A DNA stretch of 64,000 nt from an uncultured Mobiluncus sp. (GTDB lineage: Bacteria > Actinomycetota > Actinomycetes > Actinomycetales > Actinomycetaceae): positions 5,886 to 69,885 of the forward strand of contig NZ_CALUCZ010000015.1 in assembly GCF_943914685.1 (NCBI RefSeq), in the 5' to 3' direction. The notes under the pieces are model-generated. The model ran no database searches, was not told the origin of the DNA, and worked only from the letters and a program-made list of their open reading frames with translations. Below, piece by piece: positions 51,757 to 59,895 of the stretch (position 1 is its first letter; every line of letters begins with the position of its first letter). The position numbers were made by a program, and so were the translations under genes.

Positions 51757-52542
51757 ATGAGTGAACCGCAAAAAGCCCGAAATCCCGAGGACAGAGGGGA
51801 CAAACCTGGCGATCAGCAAGCCTACGATGCCGAGTTTGCCGACCTCATCGCCAAACTGGGAGATGTTGATTTTGCGCCCGAATCCCCGGTGACAGGCCCG
51901 GACGAAACGCTGGATTTACCGGAAGAGCCCGAGCCTCCGCTGGTGAACCGGCGAGCCACCGCGTGTTTCTTAACTCCGGTGGCCTCAGCAGAAGCCTTGG
52001 GGGCGCTGTGTGCGTTGAGTGATATTTCGGCAGTGGTGGTGCCGACGGACGCCGGGGCGCTGGTGGTGCAAAACCTGGAGCTGACCGAAGAACAGTGGGG
52101 AATGGCGCTGCTGGTGGAAAGCCTCAATGAGCTGGACTCGGATTTGGATACGGTGGCGTCCACGCTCACCGAGATTATTCGAATGCCGGTGGTGGTGTTT
52201 TCTGCCCTGCTGGCTCCCGGCACCGAACAGGAACCCGGAGTGACCGGTCAAGTCCTGGCGGGACGCTGGGCCAATCAGGCTTTTGAGGGGGATTTGCCGG
52301 CTGGGCTGGTCATCGCACAGATGCCTATCGTGATTGAGGACCTAGTGTTGGGGCGGGTTAATCCGGCGGACGTGGACGGAGCGGTTGATACCGTCGATAT
52401 TCCCCGCTGGAAAGCGCTGCGCATGCTGGGTAAAGGTATCAAAGATTCGCGTGAGGAACGCCGGCGCCAACGGGGTCAGGCAGATTCCGGTGACGACGCG
52501 GCCTGGGGCGCGGACTCAGAAGGGCGGGGAGACGCCTCATGA
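51757..52542 (+). CDS. Conserved-position protein of the his cluster, function unknown
   Basis: 261 residues, acidic. Residues 1-65 are disordered and polar; about 65-210 look like a globular alpha/beta domain (ATACFLTPVASAEALGALCAL, in part, then SAVVVPTDAGALVVQNLEL and LIIRMPVVVFSAL-like strands); the last 50 residues are highly charged (DSREERRRQRGQ). No signal peptide or motif. A gene of similar kind lies between hisB and hisH in several actinobacteria as I recall. ATG 51757 has AAAGG six bases upstream; its stop overlaps hisH by four bases, so its dosage is tied to HisH. Confidence 0.72.
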   Translation: MSEPQKARNPEDRGDKPGDQQAYDAEFADLIAKLGDVDFAPESPVTGPDETLDLPEEPEPPLVNRRATACFLTPVASAEALGALCALSDISAVVVPTDAGALVVQNLELTEEQWGMALLVESLNELDSDLDTVASTLTEIIRMPVVVFSALLAPGTEQEPGVTGQVLAGRWANQAFEGDLPAGLVIAQMPIVIEDLVLGRVNPADVDGAVDTVDIPRWKALRMLGKGIKDSREERRRQRGQADSGDDAAWGADSEGRGDAS

Positions 52543-53192
52543 CCGGTCCCAAAGTTGTCGTTCTGGATCACGGATACGGCAATGTGCTTTCCGTTGCGCA
52601 CGCCCTCGAGCGGGCGGGAGCCCGGGTGTCGCTCTCGGCTGACGCGGCGGAAGTTGCCCAAGCAGACGGTTTGGTGGTTCCGGGAGTAGGAGCGTTCGCG
52701 GCGGTGATGCGTTCTCTGCAGGCCTCGCGGGCACCCCAGATGATTGAACGCCGACTCGCCGGAGGCCGCCCAGTGCTGGGCATTTGCGTCGGTTTGCAGG
52801 TCATGTTTGAAAGCGGCGACGAAAACGGGGAAGTGACTGAAGGCTTGGGCGAATGGCCCGGGGTCGTTACGGCCTTACCGTCCCCACGTTTACCGCATAT
52901 GGGCTGGTCGAAAGTGCATGTCCCGACCCAGTCGCAGCTGTTGGCGGGGCTTGACGGACAGAGGTTCTATTTTGTGCACTCTTATGCTTGCCTCAGCGAC
53001 CCCGCCGCAGCCTTGAGCACGGACGAGGAATCACGGCGGCTGTTCCGCCCCCCGCTGGTGTCCTGGGCGCATTACGGAGCCGACTTTGTGGCAGCCGTGG
53101 AAAACCGAGCCTTGTGCGCCACCCAGTTTCACCCGGAAAAGTCCGGACCGGCCGGGGCGCGCGTGTTCGCAAACTGGTTAGAGATGCTCTAG
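52539..53192 (+). CDS. hisH: Imidazole glycerol phosphate synthase, glutamine amidotransferase subunit
   Basis: 217 residues, class I glutamine amidotransferase. The nucleophile is C83 in GICVGLQ, with H198 and E200 in QFHPEKSG. It releases ammonia from glutamine for HisF, which is not in this window. Start overlaps the preceding stop as ATGA. Forty bases separate it from priA, including the ribosome site of that gene. Confidence 0.96.
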   Translation: MTGPKVVVLDHGYGNVLSVAHALERAGARVSLSADAAEVAQADGLVVPGVGAFAAVMRSLQASRAPQMIERRLAGGRPVLGICVGLQVMFESGDENGEVTEGLGEWPGVVTALPSPRLPHMGWSKVHVPTQSQLLAGLDGQRFYFVHSYACLSDPAAALSTDEESRRLFRPPLVSWAHYGADFVAAVENRALCATQFHPEKSGPAGARVFANWLEML

Positions 53193-53232
53193 AGGTAGCG
53201 GGTCGCGAATCGACCCCCGGAAAGGACTTTCA

Positions 53233-53967
53233 TTGACGCAGATGGTGCTGTTACCAGCAATTGACCTGGTTGACGGAAAGGCGACCCGGCTGACCGAGGG
53301 CAAAGCCGGAACTGAAAAAGTTTATGGCGAACCCGCACAAGTGGCCGCGGAGTTCCTCGCCGCTGGTGCGAGTTGGCTGCACCTGGTCGACCTGGACGCC
53401 GCTTTCGGGCGGGGTTCCAACGCCGACCTAGTAGAGTCGCTGGTGAAAGCCTATCCGGATCTAAAGTTTGAGGTCAGCGGGGGATTACGTGACGACGACT
53501 CACTGTGCCGCATGCTCGATGCCGGAGCAGCGCGGGTGAACCTGGGTACCGCCGCAATCGAAAATCCCGAGTGGTGCGCCACGGTCATTGAGCGGTTTGG
53601 GCAGCGGATTGCAATCGGTTTAGATGTACGCGGCGAGCGAGTGTACGGTCGCGGCTGGGTCAGCGAAGGGCCGTTGTTGGACCAGATTGTGCGGGATTTG
53701 GACGCTCTGGGTTGTGCCCGCTACGTGGTGACCGATGTGTCGAAAGACGGCACTTTGACCGGGCCAAACCTCGAGCTGCTGGCTCACGTGTGCCAATCCA
53801 GTCCGGCAAAAGTCGTGGCGAGCGGGGGAGTATGCGCCCTGCGCGACCTGCAAGCCCTGCGGGACTTGGCGGGGGTCCACCCCAACCTGGAGGGGGTCAT
53901 TGTTGGTAAAGCCATCTATGAGCGACGTTTCACGGTTGCCGAAGCTTTGGCGAGCCTGGGAGCCTGA
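53233..53967 (+). CDS. priA: Phosphoribosyl isomerase A (HisA/TrpF type)
   Basis: 244 residues, TIM barrel. Catalytic D11 (PAIDLV) and D168 (VVTDVSKDG) are both present. HLVDLDAAFGRGSN and ASGGVCALRDL match the actinobacterial PriA form, which performs the Amadori isomerisation in both histidine and tryptophan synthesis. The bifunctionality is inferred from the lineage; the trp genes are not in view. TTG start at 53233 with GAAAGGA seven bases upstream. Confidence 0.93.
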   Translation: MTQMVLLPAIDLVDGKATRLTEGKAGTEKVYGEPAQVAAEFLAAGASWLHLVDLDAAFGRGSNADLVESLVKAYPDLKFEVSGGLRDDDSLCRMLDAGAARVNLGTAAIENPEWCATVIERFGQRIAIGLDVRGERVYGRGWVSEGPLLDQIVRDLDALGCARYVVTDVSKDGTLTGPNLELLAHVCQSSPAKVVASGGVCALRDLQALRDLAGVHPNLEGVIVGKAIYERRFTVAEALASLGA

Positions 53968-54003
53968 CCCTGCGGGGTTCTGTTTGAAAGCGCGGCAGCA
54001 TAC

Positions 54004-54723
54004 ATGAAACACCTGGCAAGCAATCCCTACGCGTCGGATCGCGGCGATTTGCTGCCCGGAACAGGGCGCGCCCTAGAACTGGCCGCGGCCAAAGACGTGG
54101 GGGCAGCGCAGGTTGCGTTGTTTTCAGCGCTGCAAACGGAGCGCCTCATTGTACAGGCGCCCGTGGCAATTTCGGGGCACTGTGAATCACCGACTTTTGC
54201 GGGTGTTTATGCCCCCTACGGGTCGGCCTTGCCGGTGTATTCCAGCGCCACGCGTTTTGCGGAGCTAACGAACCCGGAAGACCGGCCGTTGCTGGTCAAT
54301 CCCGCGCGAATCGCCTTGGTGGCCTTGGCTACCGAGGGATTTCTGTGGCTGGATACCCCGGTGATACTGGGTAGCGCTACTGAGGCCAAGCCGCTGGCAC
54401 GTGACCCAGGGTGGATTCATGCCTATGCACCGAGCATTATGCTGGGGCCGCCCGCTTTGAATGCCTTAGCCAGCGGCGACGACTGGCTCCCCGCCTGGGA
54501 AGATGCCGAACTTGCGACACTGCTCTATTCACTATCAGACCACACGGGCGCCGAAATCGAGACCGTCGCAGCCGGTCCGGCAGGGGGACTGGTCGTCAAA
54601 GTCCGCACCCCCGACGACCGTGACGCCGCGAAACTTGCCGTCAAACGCTTTTACAAATCCCTTCTGCGGTCACCAGAAGTCCCCCCTCGCGCTACTTACG
54701 TGCAACTTCTCCCCGTGCGCTGA
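54004..54723 (+). CDS. SseB-family protein
   Basis: 239 residues, no signal or membrane segment. The central part (LIVQAPVAIS ... YAPYGSALPVYSSATRF ... PLLVNPARIALVALATEGFLWLD, quoted in pieces) resembles the SseB N-terminal domain. Such genes follow hisA/priA and precede infC in many actinobacteria; their role is not known. There is no strong ribosome site before the ATG. It ends the his-priA run. The next 140 bases carry the toxin-antitoxin control region. Confidence 0.8.
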   Translation: MKHLASNPYASDRGDLLPGTGRALELAAAKDVGAAQVALFSALQTERLIVQAPVAISGHCESPTFAGVYAPYGSALPVYSSATRFAELTNPEDRPLLVNPARIALVALATEGFLWLDTPVILGSATEAKPLARDPGWIHAYAPSIMLGPPALNALASGDDWLPAWEDAELATLLYSLSDHTGAEIETVAAGPAGGLVVKVRTPDDRDAAKLAVKRFYKSLLRSPEVPPRATYVQLLPVR

Positions 54724-54800
54724 CGCTCGCCCCGCACTAGCCGCCCCCGCGCCCCGGAGCCGAAATTTCACCGCAGCTCTTGCCTGCGGACGACGATTAA

Positions 54801-54854
54801 GTACCAAAAAGTGTTTACAAAAAGGTACCGAAATCGGTACACTAAGAGGTACCA
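54801..54854 (+). promoter_or_regulatory. Toxin-antitoxin promoter with repeated GTACC boxes
   Basis: GTACCGA (54825-54831) and TCGGTAC (54834-54840) make a palindrome with a 2-base centre. Further GTACC boxes lie at 54801 and 54850, roughly 24 bases apart from the first. TTTACA (54814-54819) and TACACT (54838-54843), 18 bases apart, form a promoter, so the palindrome covers the -10. This suits binding by the antitoxin. Confidence 0.6.
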
Positions 54855-54866
54855 AAGGAGGTTGTG

Positions 54867-55154
54867 ATGAATTTCTATACGGCACGGGAACTGCGCACAA
54901 CTCCGAAAGCGCTGTGGGAAGACTTAGAGAACGACGGGTCGGTGGTTATAACCAAAAACGGCAAACCGGCCGCGTTGATGATTGAGGTTGATGGCAGGAC
55001 GCTCGAAAAAGCGCAATGGGCATACCGTCAGTTGCGGTTCAATGATGCCTTGCAAAGAATGCGGGCTCGTGCGGAATCGATGAACTTCCTGACTGAGCAG
55101 GAAATAGAGGCTGAAATCGCCGCCGCCCGCAGAGAGATGCACGATGAAGCCTGA
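54867..55154 (+). CDS. Phd/YefM-type antitoxin
   Basis: 95 residues. The first half (MNFYTARELRTTPKALWEDL, then DGSVVITKNGKPAALMIEVDG) is the DNA-binding Phd/YefM fold; the C-terminal half is helical and charged and should cover the toxin. It presumably represses its own promoter at the GTACC boxes. ATG 54867 with AAAGGAGG upstream; the end overlaps the toxin gene by 11 bases. Confidence 0.88.
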   Translation: MNFYTARELRTTPKALWEDLENDGSVVITKNGKPAALMIEVDGRTLEKAQWAYRQLRFNDALQRMRARAESMNFLTEQEIEAEIAAARREMHDEA

Positions 55155-55581
55155 GGCTGCCGGTCGTCTCGTGGTCATCGATACAAATATTCTGGTGTCC
55201 GCATTGTGGTCAAATCTAGGCGCTCCCAGGAAACTGCTTGATTATTTGGGCCAGATGGACACGTTGAAACCCTGCTACGACGCCAGGATTATGAGGGAGT
55301 ACACCGCGGTGCTGCATCGTCCGAAATTTCTGTTTGAGCCTGAGGAAATCGATGTGGTTCTCGAGGAAATCCGCCAGAAAGGCTGGTTGATTGTGGAACC
55401 TGCAAGTATCGACCGTGTTACCGGCCTGGACCGTGCCCAATTTCCCGATCAGGATGATATTGCTTTCGTCGAAGTCGCCGCCGCGGCGGGATGTCCGCTG
55501 GTGACGGGTAACCTCAAGCACTTTCCGGGCGTGCCTTTTGCCACTACCGTCCGCGAGTTCTTGGATACCTGTAATCTTTAG
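55144..55581 (+). CDS. PIN-domain ribonuclease toxin
   Basis: 145 residues, a PIN fold of the putative toxin PIN type. Acidic residues are D13 (VIDTN), E52 (REYTAVL) and D104/D105 (DQDDIAF); the fourth position, usually D in TGD, is N123 in TGNLKHFP, which is common in this subgroup. It should cleave RNA with Mg2+ and be neutralised by the upstream antitoxin, with which it is translationally coupled (11-base overlap). Target RNA unknown. PIN toxins more usually pair with VapB; here the antitoxin is Phd-like. Confidence 0.88.
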   Translation: MKPEAAGRLVVIDTNILVSALWSNLGAPRKLLDYLGQMDTLKPCYDARIMREYTAVLHRPKFLFEPEEIDVVLEEIRQKGWLIVEPASIDRVTGLDRAQFPDQDDIAFVEVAAAAGCPLVTGNLKHFPGVPFATTVREFLDTCNL

Positions 55582-55700
55582 ATTCTCAAGGTTTCCCCGC
55601 GCCCGGTGACGCGACGTTACTGGAGAGGTGAGCGGGAACGCTAGTGAACCCGACACGGGACGCTAGCACTGCCAGCGCCCCACCGCCCTTGTGAAAGACC

Positions 55701-56765
55701 CTAAGCGTGGGGAATATCGCCCAGCCAGTCCACCACGTGTTGAATCAGGGCCTCATCAAAGACATCGTCCGAGTGGTGTTCACCAATCCACTTCTGAATC
55801 GAACCGCCGGCTGCCGCGTCCATCTTTTTCCGAGCCTCCGCAGGTTTCACCAGGACCTGCCAAAGCATGTTCTTGGCTTCCTCCACCGACCGATAAAAGA
55901 ACGGGTAGTCCGCCGGCACCAGGGCGTGAGCCCAATCGAGGTCTGGAAAAACCCCGATGACTCCCGCCCCCAAGGCTTCTACGTATTCGATGCCGTAGGA
56001 CTCTTCCTCGGTGGTCGCCAGGAAAGCGGTCGTATGTGCCAAGGCCTCCCAATAGGACTGGCGCGTGGCCGTCAAGGGCCCCACCCAAATCCAGTCACGA
56101 TGGGAAAACTTCATGGCGGCTTCGCTGACCAGGTGGGTTTCGTGCAAACGCATCTCAACCCGCAGCGGAATCTGGCGGTGTACCCAGTTGACCACGTCCA
56201 AGAAAATATCCGGGCGCTTCTTTGCTGAAAGGTAAATCGAGGGATAGAGCACGACGGGGACCTCTGTCTCGACTCGCGGCCGGACGTGAGCCAGGCGGAA
56301 CCCCAGGTTGACCCACCCCAGCTGCATCTGTTCATGCAGCGGTTTCACGGTCCATTTCTCGGCAATCTCCCGGACTTCCATAGCGGTGCGTTCCGAGTTC
56401 GCAAAAGTGGGGAACAGGGCGCAAGACAGGGCCATCGAGGCAATGCCCTCTACCGTAGTCATTTCGCGCGGGGACCACCACATAAAGTTCATGATGTGCG
56501 GTTTTGCCGCCCCGGCGTTATGCATTTTTTGCCACAATCGCGGCGAATCAATGACGTCCATGTTGATGACCGCCGTGTCGCTCGGGTCGAGCATCTCAAT
56601 GGGAGCCACACTGAAGTTTTCGGCGCGACGGGCGGGGCCGCCAATCAGGATAGAGTCGGGGAAGTTGCGCAAAATCCGTCGCACCAGGGTGTCTCCGGCA
56701 GAGTGTCCGGACACTCGCCCGGCTTCGTCAACTTGGGCATTGTCCCACTTGATTGCCAGTTTCAT
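55701..56765 (-). CDS. GT-B type glycosyltransferase-like protein
   Basis: 354 residues. The C-terminal half has the E-x7-E element ESYGIEYVE within TTEEESYG, and ALGAGVIGVFPDLDWA, as in GT4 enzymes; the N-terminal half begins MKLAIKWDNAQVDEAGRVSG and has HIMNFMWWSPREMTTVEGIA. Donor and acceptor cannot be told. It begins two bases after the pyrophosphatase stop, on the same strand, so the two are probably co-transcribed. AAGGGGAATAACC precedes the ATG. No membrane segment. Confidence 0.75.
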   Translation of the reverse strand: MKLAIKWDNAQVDEAGRVSGHSAGDTLVRRILRNFPDSILIGGPARRAENFSVAPIEMLDPSDTAVINMDVIDSPRLWQKMHNAGAAKPHIMNFMWWSPREMTTVEGIASMALSCALFPTFANSERTAMEVREIAEKWTVKPLHEQMQLGWVNLGFRLAHVRPRVETEVPVVLYPSIYLSAKKRPDIFLDVVNWVHRQIPLRVEMRLHETHLVSEAAMKFSHRDWIWVGPLTATRQSYWEALAHTTAFLATTEEESYGIEYVEALGAGVIGVFPDLDWAHALVPADYPFFYRSVEEAKNMLWQVLVKPAEARKKMDAAAGGSIQKWIGEHHSDDVFDEALIQHVVDWLGDIPHA

Positions 56766-56767
56766 GG

Positions 56768-59470
56768 TTATTCCCCTTTCCGTTCCGCAGCCTGGTCGGG
56801 CGGCTGCGGGGGATTGCTTTGCGATGGTTCTTCGGTGAGTTCTAGGTCGGGAACTTCGTTCAAAAGGTCGGTGCCGGCCTCTGTCGGTGAAGAGTCGAGA
56901 ATCTCGTCTAGCGCGGCCGCGTCAATGGGGGCTTCGATACCGCCGGGACGCGGCATAATCTTTATTGCCGGCCGGGTGACTCGGTCTTTCACACTAGGGA
57001 TTCCGTTCAAAGCCGTGTCAACCGGAGGTTCGTGGTCGTGCATGGCGTCGCGAGAGGCGCCGCGAATACGCATCTGATAGAAACTGCACCACACGAAGTA
57101 GGCTGAAGCCACGAAAAAGACCCCAGCCAGGATATGCACCAAGCGCGCCTGGCCCTGGTTCGTCAAGCTCACCGCCAATTCCACAGCCAGCAGGCCAAAC
57201 AGGGTGGTGAATTTGATAATCGGGTTCAGAGCCACCGAGGACGTGTCTTTGAAGGGGTCGCCAACCGTGTCCCCGACGATGGTCGCGTCGTGCAGTTCGG
57301 TGCCTTTCATGTGCAAATCAACTTCCACGACTTTCTTTGCGTTGTCCCAAGCTCCGCCGGCATTAGCCATGAATATAGCCTGGTAGAGGCCAAAAATAGC
57401 GATAGAAATCAGGTAGCCGATGAAAAAGAACGGCTCGACGAAAGCGAAAGATAGCGTGGCAAAGAACACCGCCAGGAAGATAAGCAACATGCCCTGCTGG
57501 GCGTACTGCGTACAAATCTCGACGACCGCGCGGCTGTCCTTTTCGGAGGCCCGTTCGTTGCTGGCATCGAGGTGGATATTGTCTTTGATAAAGGCCACAG
57601 CGCGGTTTGCCCCGGTTGTTACGGCTTGGATAGAGGCTCCGGAGAACCAGTAAATGACGGCGCCTCCCGTAATCAACCCCAGCAGGAACGGAGCGTGAAG
57701 CAGTGAAAGATTGCCCACGGCTTGTGCGTCCTGTAAACGATTCGTGAGCGTCATGATGATAGAGAAAATCATGGTGGTGGCGCCCACCACGGCGGTACCA
57801 ATCAGCACTGGCTTGGCCGTGGCTTTGAACGTGTTGCCTGCCCCGTCGTTGTCCTCCAGCATGAGTTTCGCGGTGTCCCAAGCCGGTTTGATGGTGAAGT
57901 CAGCCATCAACTCGGCCTCGATGTTCTCGACCGATTCGATACGTGACAGTTCGTAGACGGATTGGGCATTGTCGGTGACCGGACCGTAGGAGTCAACGGC
58001 TATGGTCACCGGGCCCATTCCCAGAAAACCAAACGCTACCAGGCCGAATGCGAATACTGCCGGAGCTGCCATCAGAGATTCCGGTATCAGCAGGGAAATC
58101 AGGAAAGCGATTCCCATCAGACCCACAATCGTAATCCCCAGCCAGTATCCGGACATATTGCCGGAAACCATGCCGGACAAAATGTTCAGCGAAGCACCGC
58201 CCTCACGAGAGGATTTCACGGTTTCCCGTACGAAACGCGCTTTGGTAGAGGTAAATACTTTCACCAGTTCGGGAATCAAGGCTCCCGCGAGGGTCCCGCA
58301 GGTAATGATGGTCGCCAGTTTCAGCCACAGGTAGTTGCCTTGTTCACCCATCACAAAGAAAGTCACCAGGAAAATCAGCACGATGCACAGAATCGAAGTC
58401 AACCAGACCAACGTCGTCAGCGGGGTTTCAAAGTTCATGCGTTTCGCGTCTCCGTAACGCCCCTTGACCCACAGGGTGTTGAGGGCGTAGGCCAGCGCCG
58501 CGCCGATAATCATCGCCGCACGTACCGTAAAGATCCACACCAGCAGCAGCGCCTGAATGGAGGTGTCTGGCACTGCCAGAATGACGTAAGTCACCAGAGC
58601 CACGCCGGTAACGCCGTAAGTTTCAAAGCCGTCAGCGGAAGGACCTACCGAATCTCCGGCATTGTCCCCGGTACAGTCGGCGATAACACCGGGGTTGCGC
58701 GGGTCGTCCTCGTCGATTTTGAACACAATCTTCATGAGGTCCGCACCGATATCGGCAATCTTGGTAAAGATACCCCCGGCGATACGCAGCGCGGACGCCC
58801 CTAGTGACTCCCCGATAGCAAAACCGATGAAGCACGAACCAGCCACGTCAGCGGGCAGAAACACCAGAATCACCAGCATCATGAACAGTTCGAGGGAAAT
58901 CAGCACGGTCCCGATGGACATACCGGCCTGCAGCGGAATCTGGTGGACAGGGTAGGGTTTGCCACGCAGCGAGGCAAAAGCTGCCCGGGCGTTAGCGAAA
59001 GTGTTGACCCGAATCCCAAACCAGGCCACGGCAAACGAACCGCCCATGCCCAGCAGGCTGAACAACACCACAATCCCGACTTTGCCCCAGCTGAAACCCA
59101 CCAGCACCTTGTAATAGACCAGGATAATGACCGTGATGAAAGCCCACAGCAACAGCAGGAACTTGCCTTGTTTCACCAAGTAGGCTTTGCAGGTGGAGTA
59201 AATGAGTTCGGCGACGTCCAACATGGATTGATGCACCGGCAGGCTGCGGAGTTTAAAGAACGTCACTATGCCAAACACCAGACCGGCTAGGCACACAATC
59301 ATACCGAAAATCAGCAGGCTGGTACCGGCTATGCCGTGTACGTTGGCGAGGGACAAATCGGGAAGTATCAGGTTTGCCTCGCCGCCGCCGGGTCCGTCTC
59401 CCTGTCTCGCGCTAGTTTGCGGGAGTGCCCCCGCCAAGCTTGTCGCCAGAGCTTTCAGGTCAGGAATCAT
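56768..59470 (-). CDS. hppA: Membrane proton-translocating pyrophosphatase
   Basis: 900 residues, about 16 membrane helices. IADCTGDNAGDSVGPSADGFETYG-like catalytic segment (given in part) and DNDGAGNTFKATAKP are the acidic and GNT motifs; the lysine after GNTF marks the potassium-independent, proton-pumping type. It couples pyrophosphate hydrolysis to proton export. After the last helix (near residue 800) comes a cytoplasmic tail of about 95 polar, Pro/Glu-rich residues, beyond the usual end. ACGAGG precedes the ATG. It faces away from infC across a 425-base gap. Confidence 0.95.
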   Translation of the reverse strand: MIPDLKALATSLAGALPQTSARQGDGPGGGEANLILPDLSLANVHGIAGTSLLIFGMIVCLAGLVFGIVTFFKLRSLPVHQSMLDVAELIYSTCKAYLVKQGKFLLLLWAFITVIILVYYKVLVGFSWGKVGIVVLFSLLGMGGSFAVAWFGIRVNTFANARAAFASLRGKPYPVHQIPLQAGMSIGTVLISLELFMMLVILVFLPADVAGSCFIGFAIGESLGASALRIAGGIFTKIADIGADLMKIVFKIDEDDPRNPGVIADCTGDNAGDSVGPSADGFETYGVTGVALVTYVILAVPDTSIQALLLVWIFTVRAAMIIGAALAYALNTLWVKGRYGDAKRMNFETPLTTLVWLTSILCIVLIFLVTFFVMGEQGNYLWLKLATIITCGTLAGALIPELVKVFTSTKARFVRETVKSSREGGASLNILSGMVSGNMSGYWLGITIVGLMGIAFLISLLIPESLMAAPAVFAFGLVAFGFLGMGPVTIAVDSYGPVTDNAQSVYELSRIESVENIEAELMADFTIKPAWDTAKLMLEDNDGAGNTFKATAKPVLIGTAVVGATTMIFSIIMTLTNRLQDAQAVGNLSLLHAPFLLGLITGGAVIYWFSGASIQAVTTGANRAVAFIKDNIHLDASNERASEKDSRAVVEICTQYAQQGMLLIFLAVFFATLSFAFVEPFFFIGYLISIAIFGLYQAIFMANAGGAWDNAKKVVEVDLHMKGTELHDATIVGDTVGDPFKDTSSVALNPIIKFTTLFGLLAVELAVSLTNQGQARLVHILAGVFFVASAYFVWCSFYQMRIRGASRDAMHDHEPPVDTALNGIPSVKDRVTRPAIKIMPRPGGIEAPIDAAALDEILDSSPTEAGTDLLNEVPDLELTEEPSQSNPPQPPDQAAERKGE

Positions 59471-59702
59471 CGGTCAGCCTCGTTTCCATAGGTCGTTACC
59501 TTACCTGTAATTTTAGGCGGCATTTCCAGGATTTTTGGGGCTTTTAGGGGTGAGCTTGGGTTGTACCTGACAATGCCAACCTCGGCAGTCACAAGCCCGG
59601 TCGCGCTGGTAGACTTTGCAGGCGACACTGGGGTGGTGTCGTTGCTGCTTTGGTTTCGAGACGCTTTGGAACACGAAATGTGCGAAAACCCCGCGGATAG
59701 GC

Positions 59703-59895
59703 TAGAATCTACTCTGTTCGGCTGTATGCCGAAACAAGCGGAAAGTTTTCCCACCTCCACCCGGTGCAGTTTTCTTTCGGAAACGTACGTCTTGGGTTAC
59801 GGTCTAAAGCGCTCGGCTGTGCTTTTTATGCCACAGACGCGGGGTAACTTTGTGTATGTTTCGGTTCGCGGCGTGGTTACAAGCAAGGAGTCCTC
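59703..59895 (+). promoter_or_regulatory. infC promoter region and long leader
   Basis: TAGAAT (59703-59708) is the best -10 in the gap 59471-59895, which has no convincing gene. The leader would be about 180 bases and contains the hairpin TTCGGC-TGTAT-GCCGAA (59717-59733). Long structured leaders before infC are known sites of control in other bacteria; the kind here is not identified. The left part of the gap presumably holds the hppA promoter. Confidence 0.45.

Noticed and set aside
55600..55690. Possible terminator between the toxin and the convergent glycosyltransferase
   Set aside because: GGGA(A)CGCTAG is repeated in direct rather than inverted orientation and no T-run follows.
57962..58804. 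Plus-strand ORF of 280 codons opposite hppA
   Set aside because: Composition (Gln/Arg/His-rich) is that of a shadow frame; hppA is unmistakable on the other strand.
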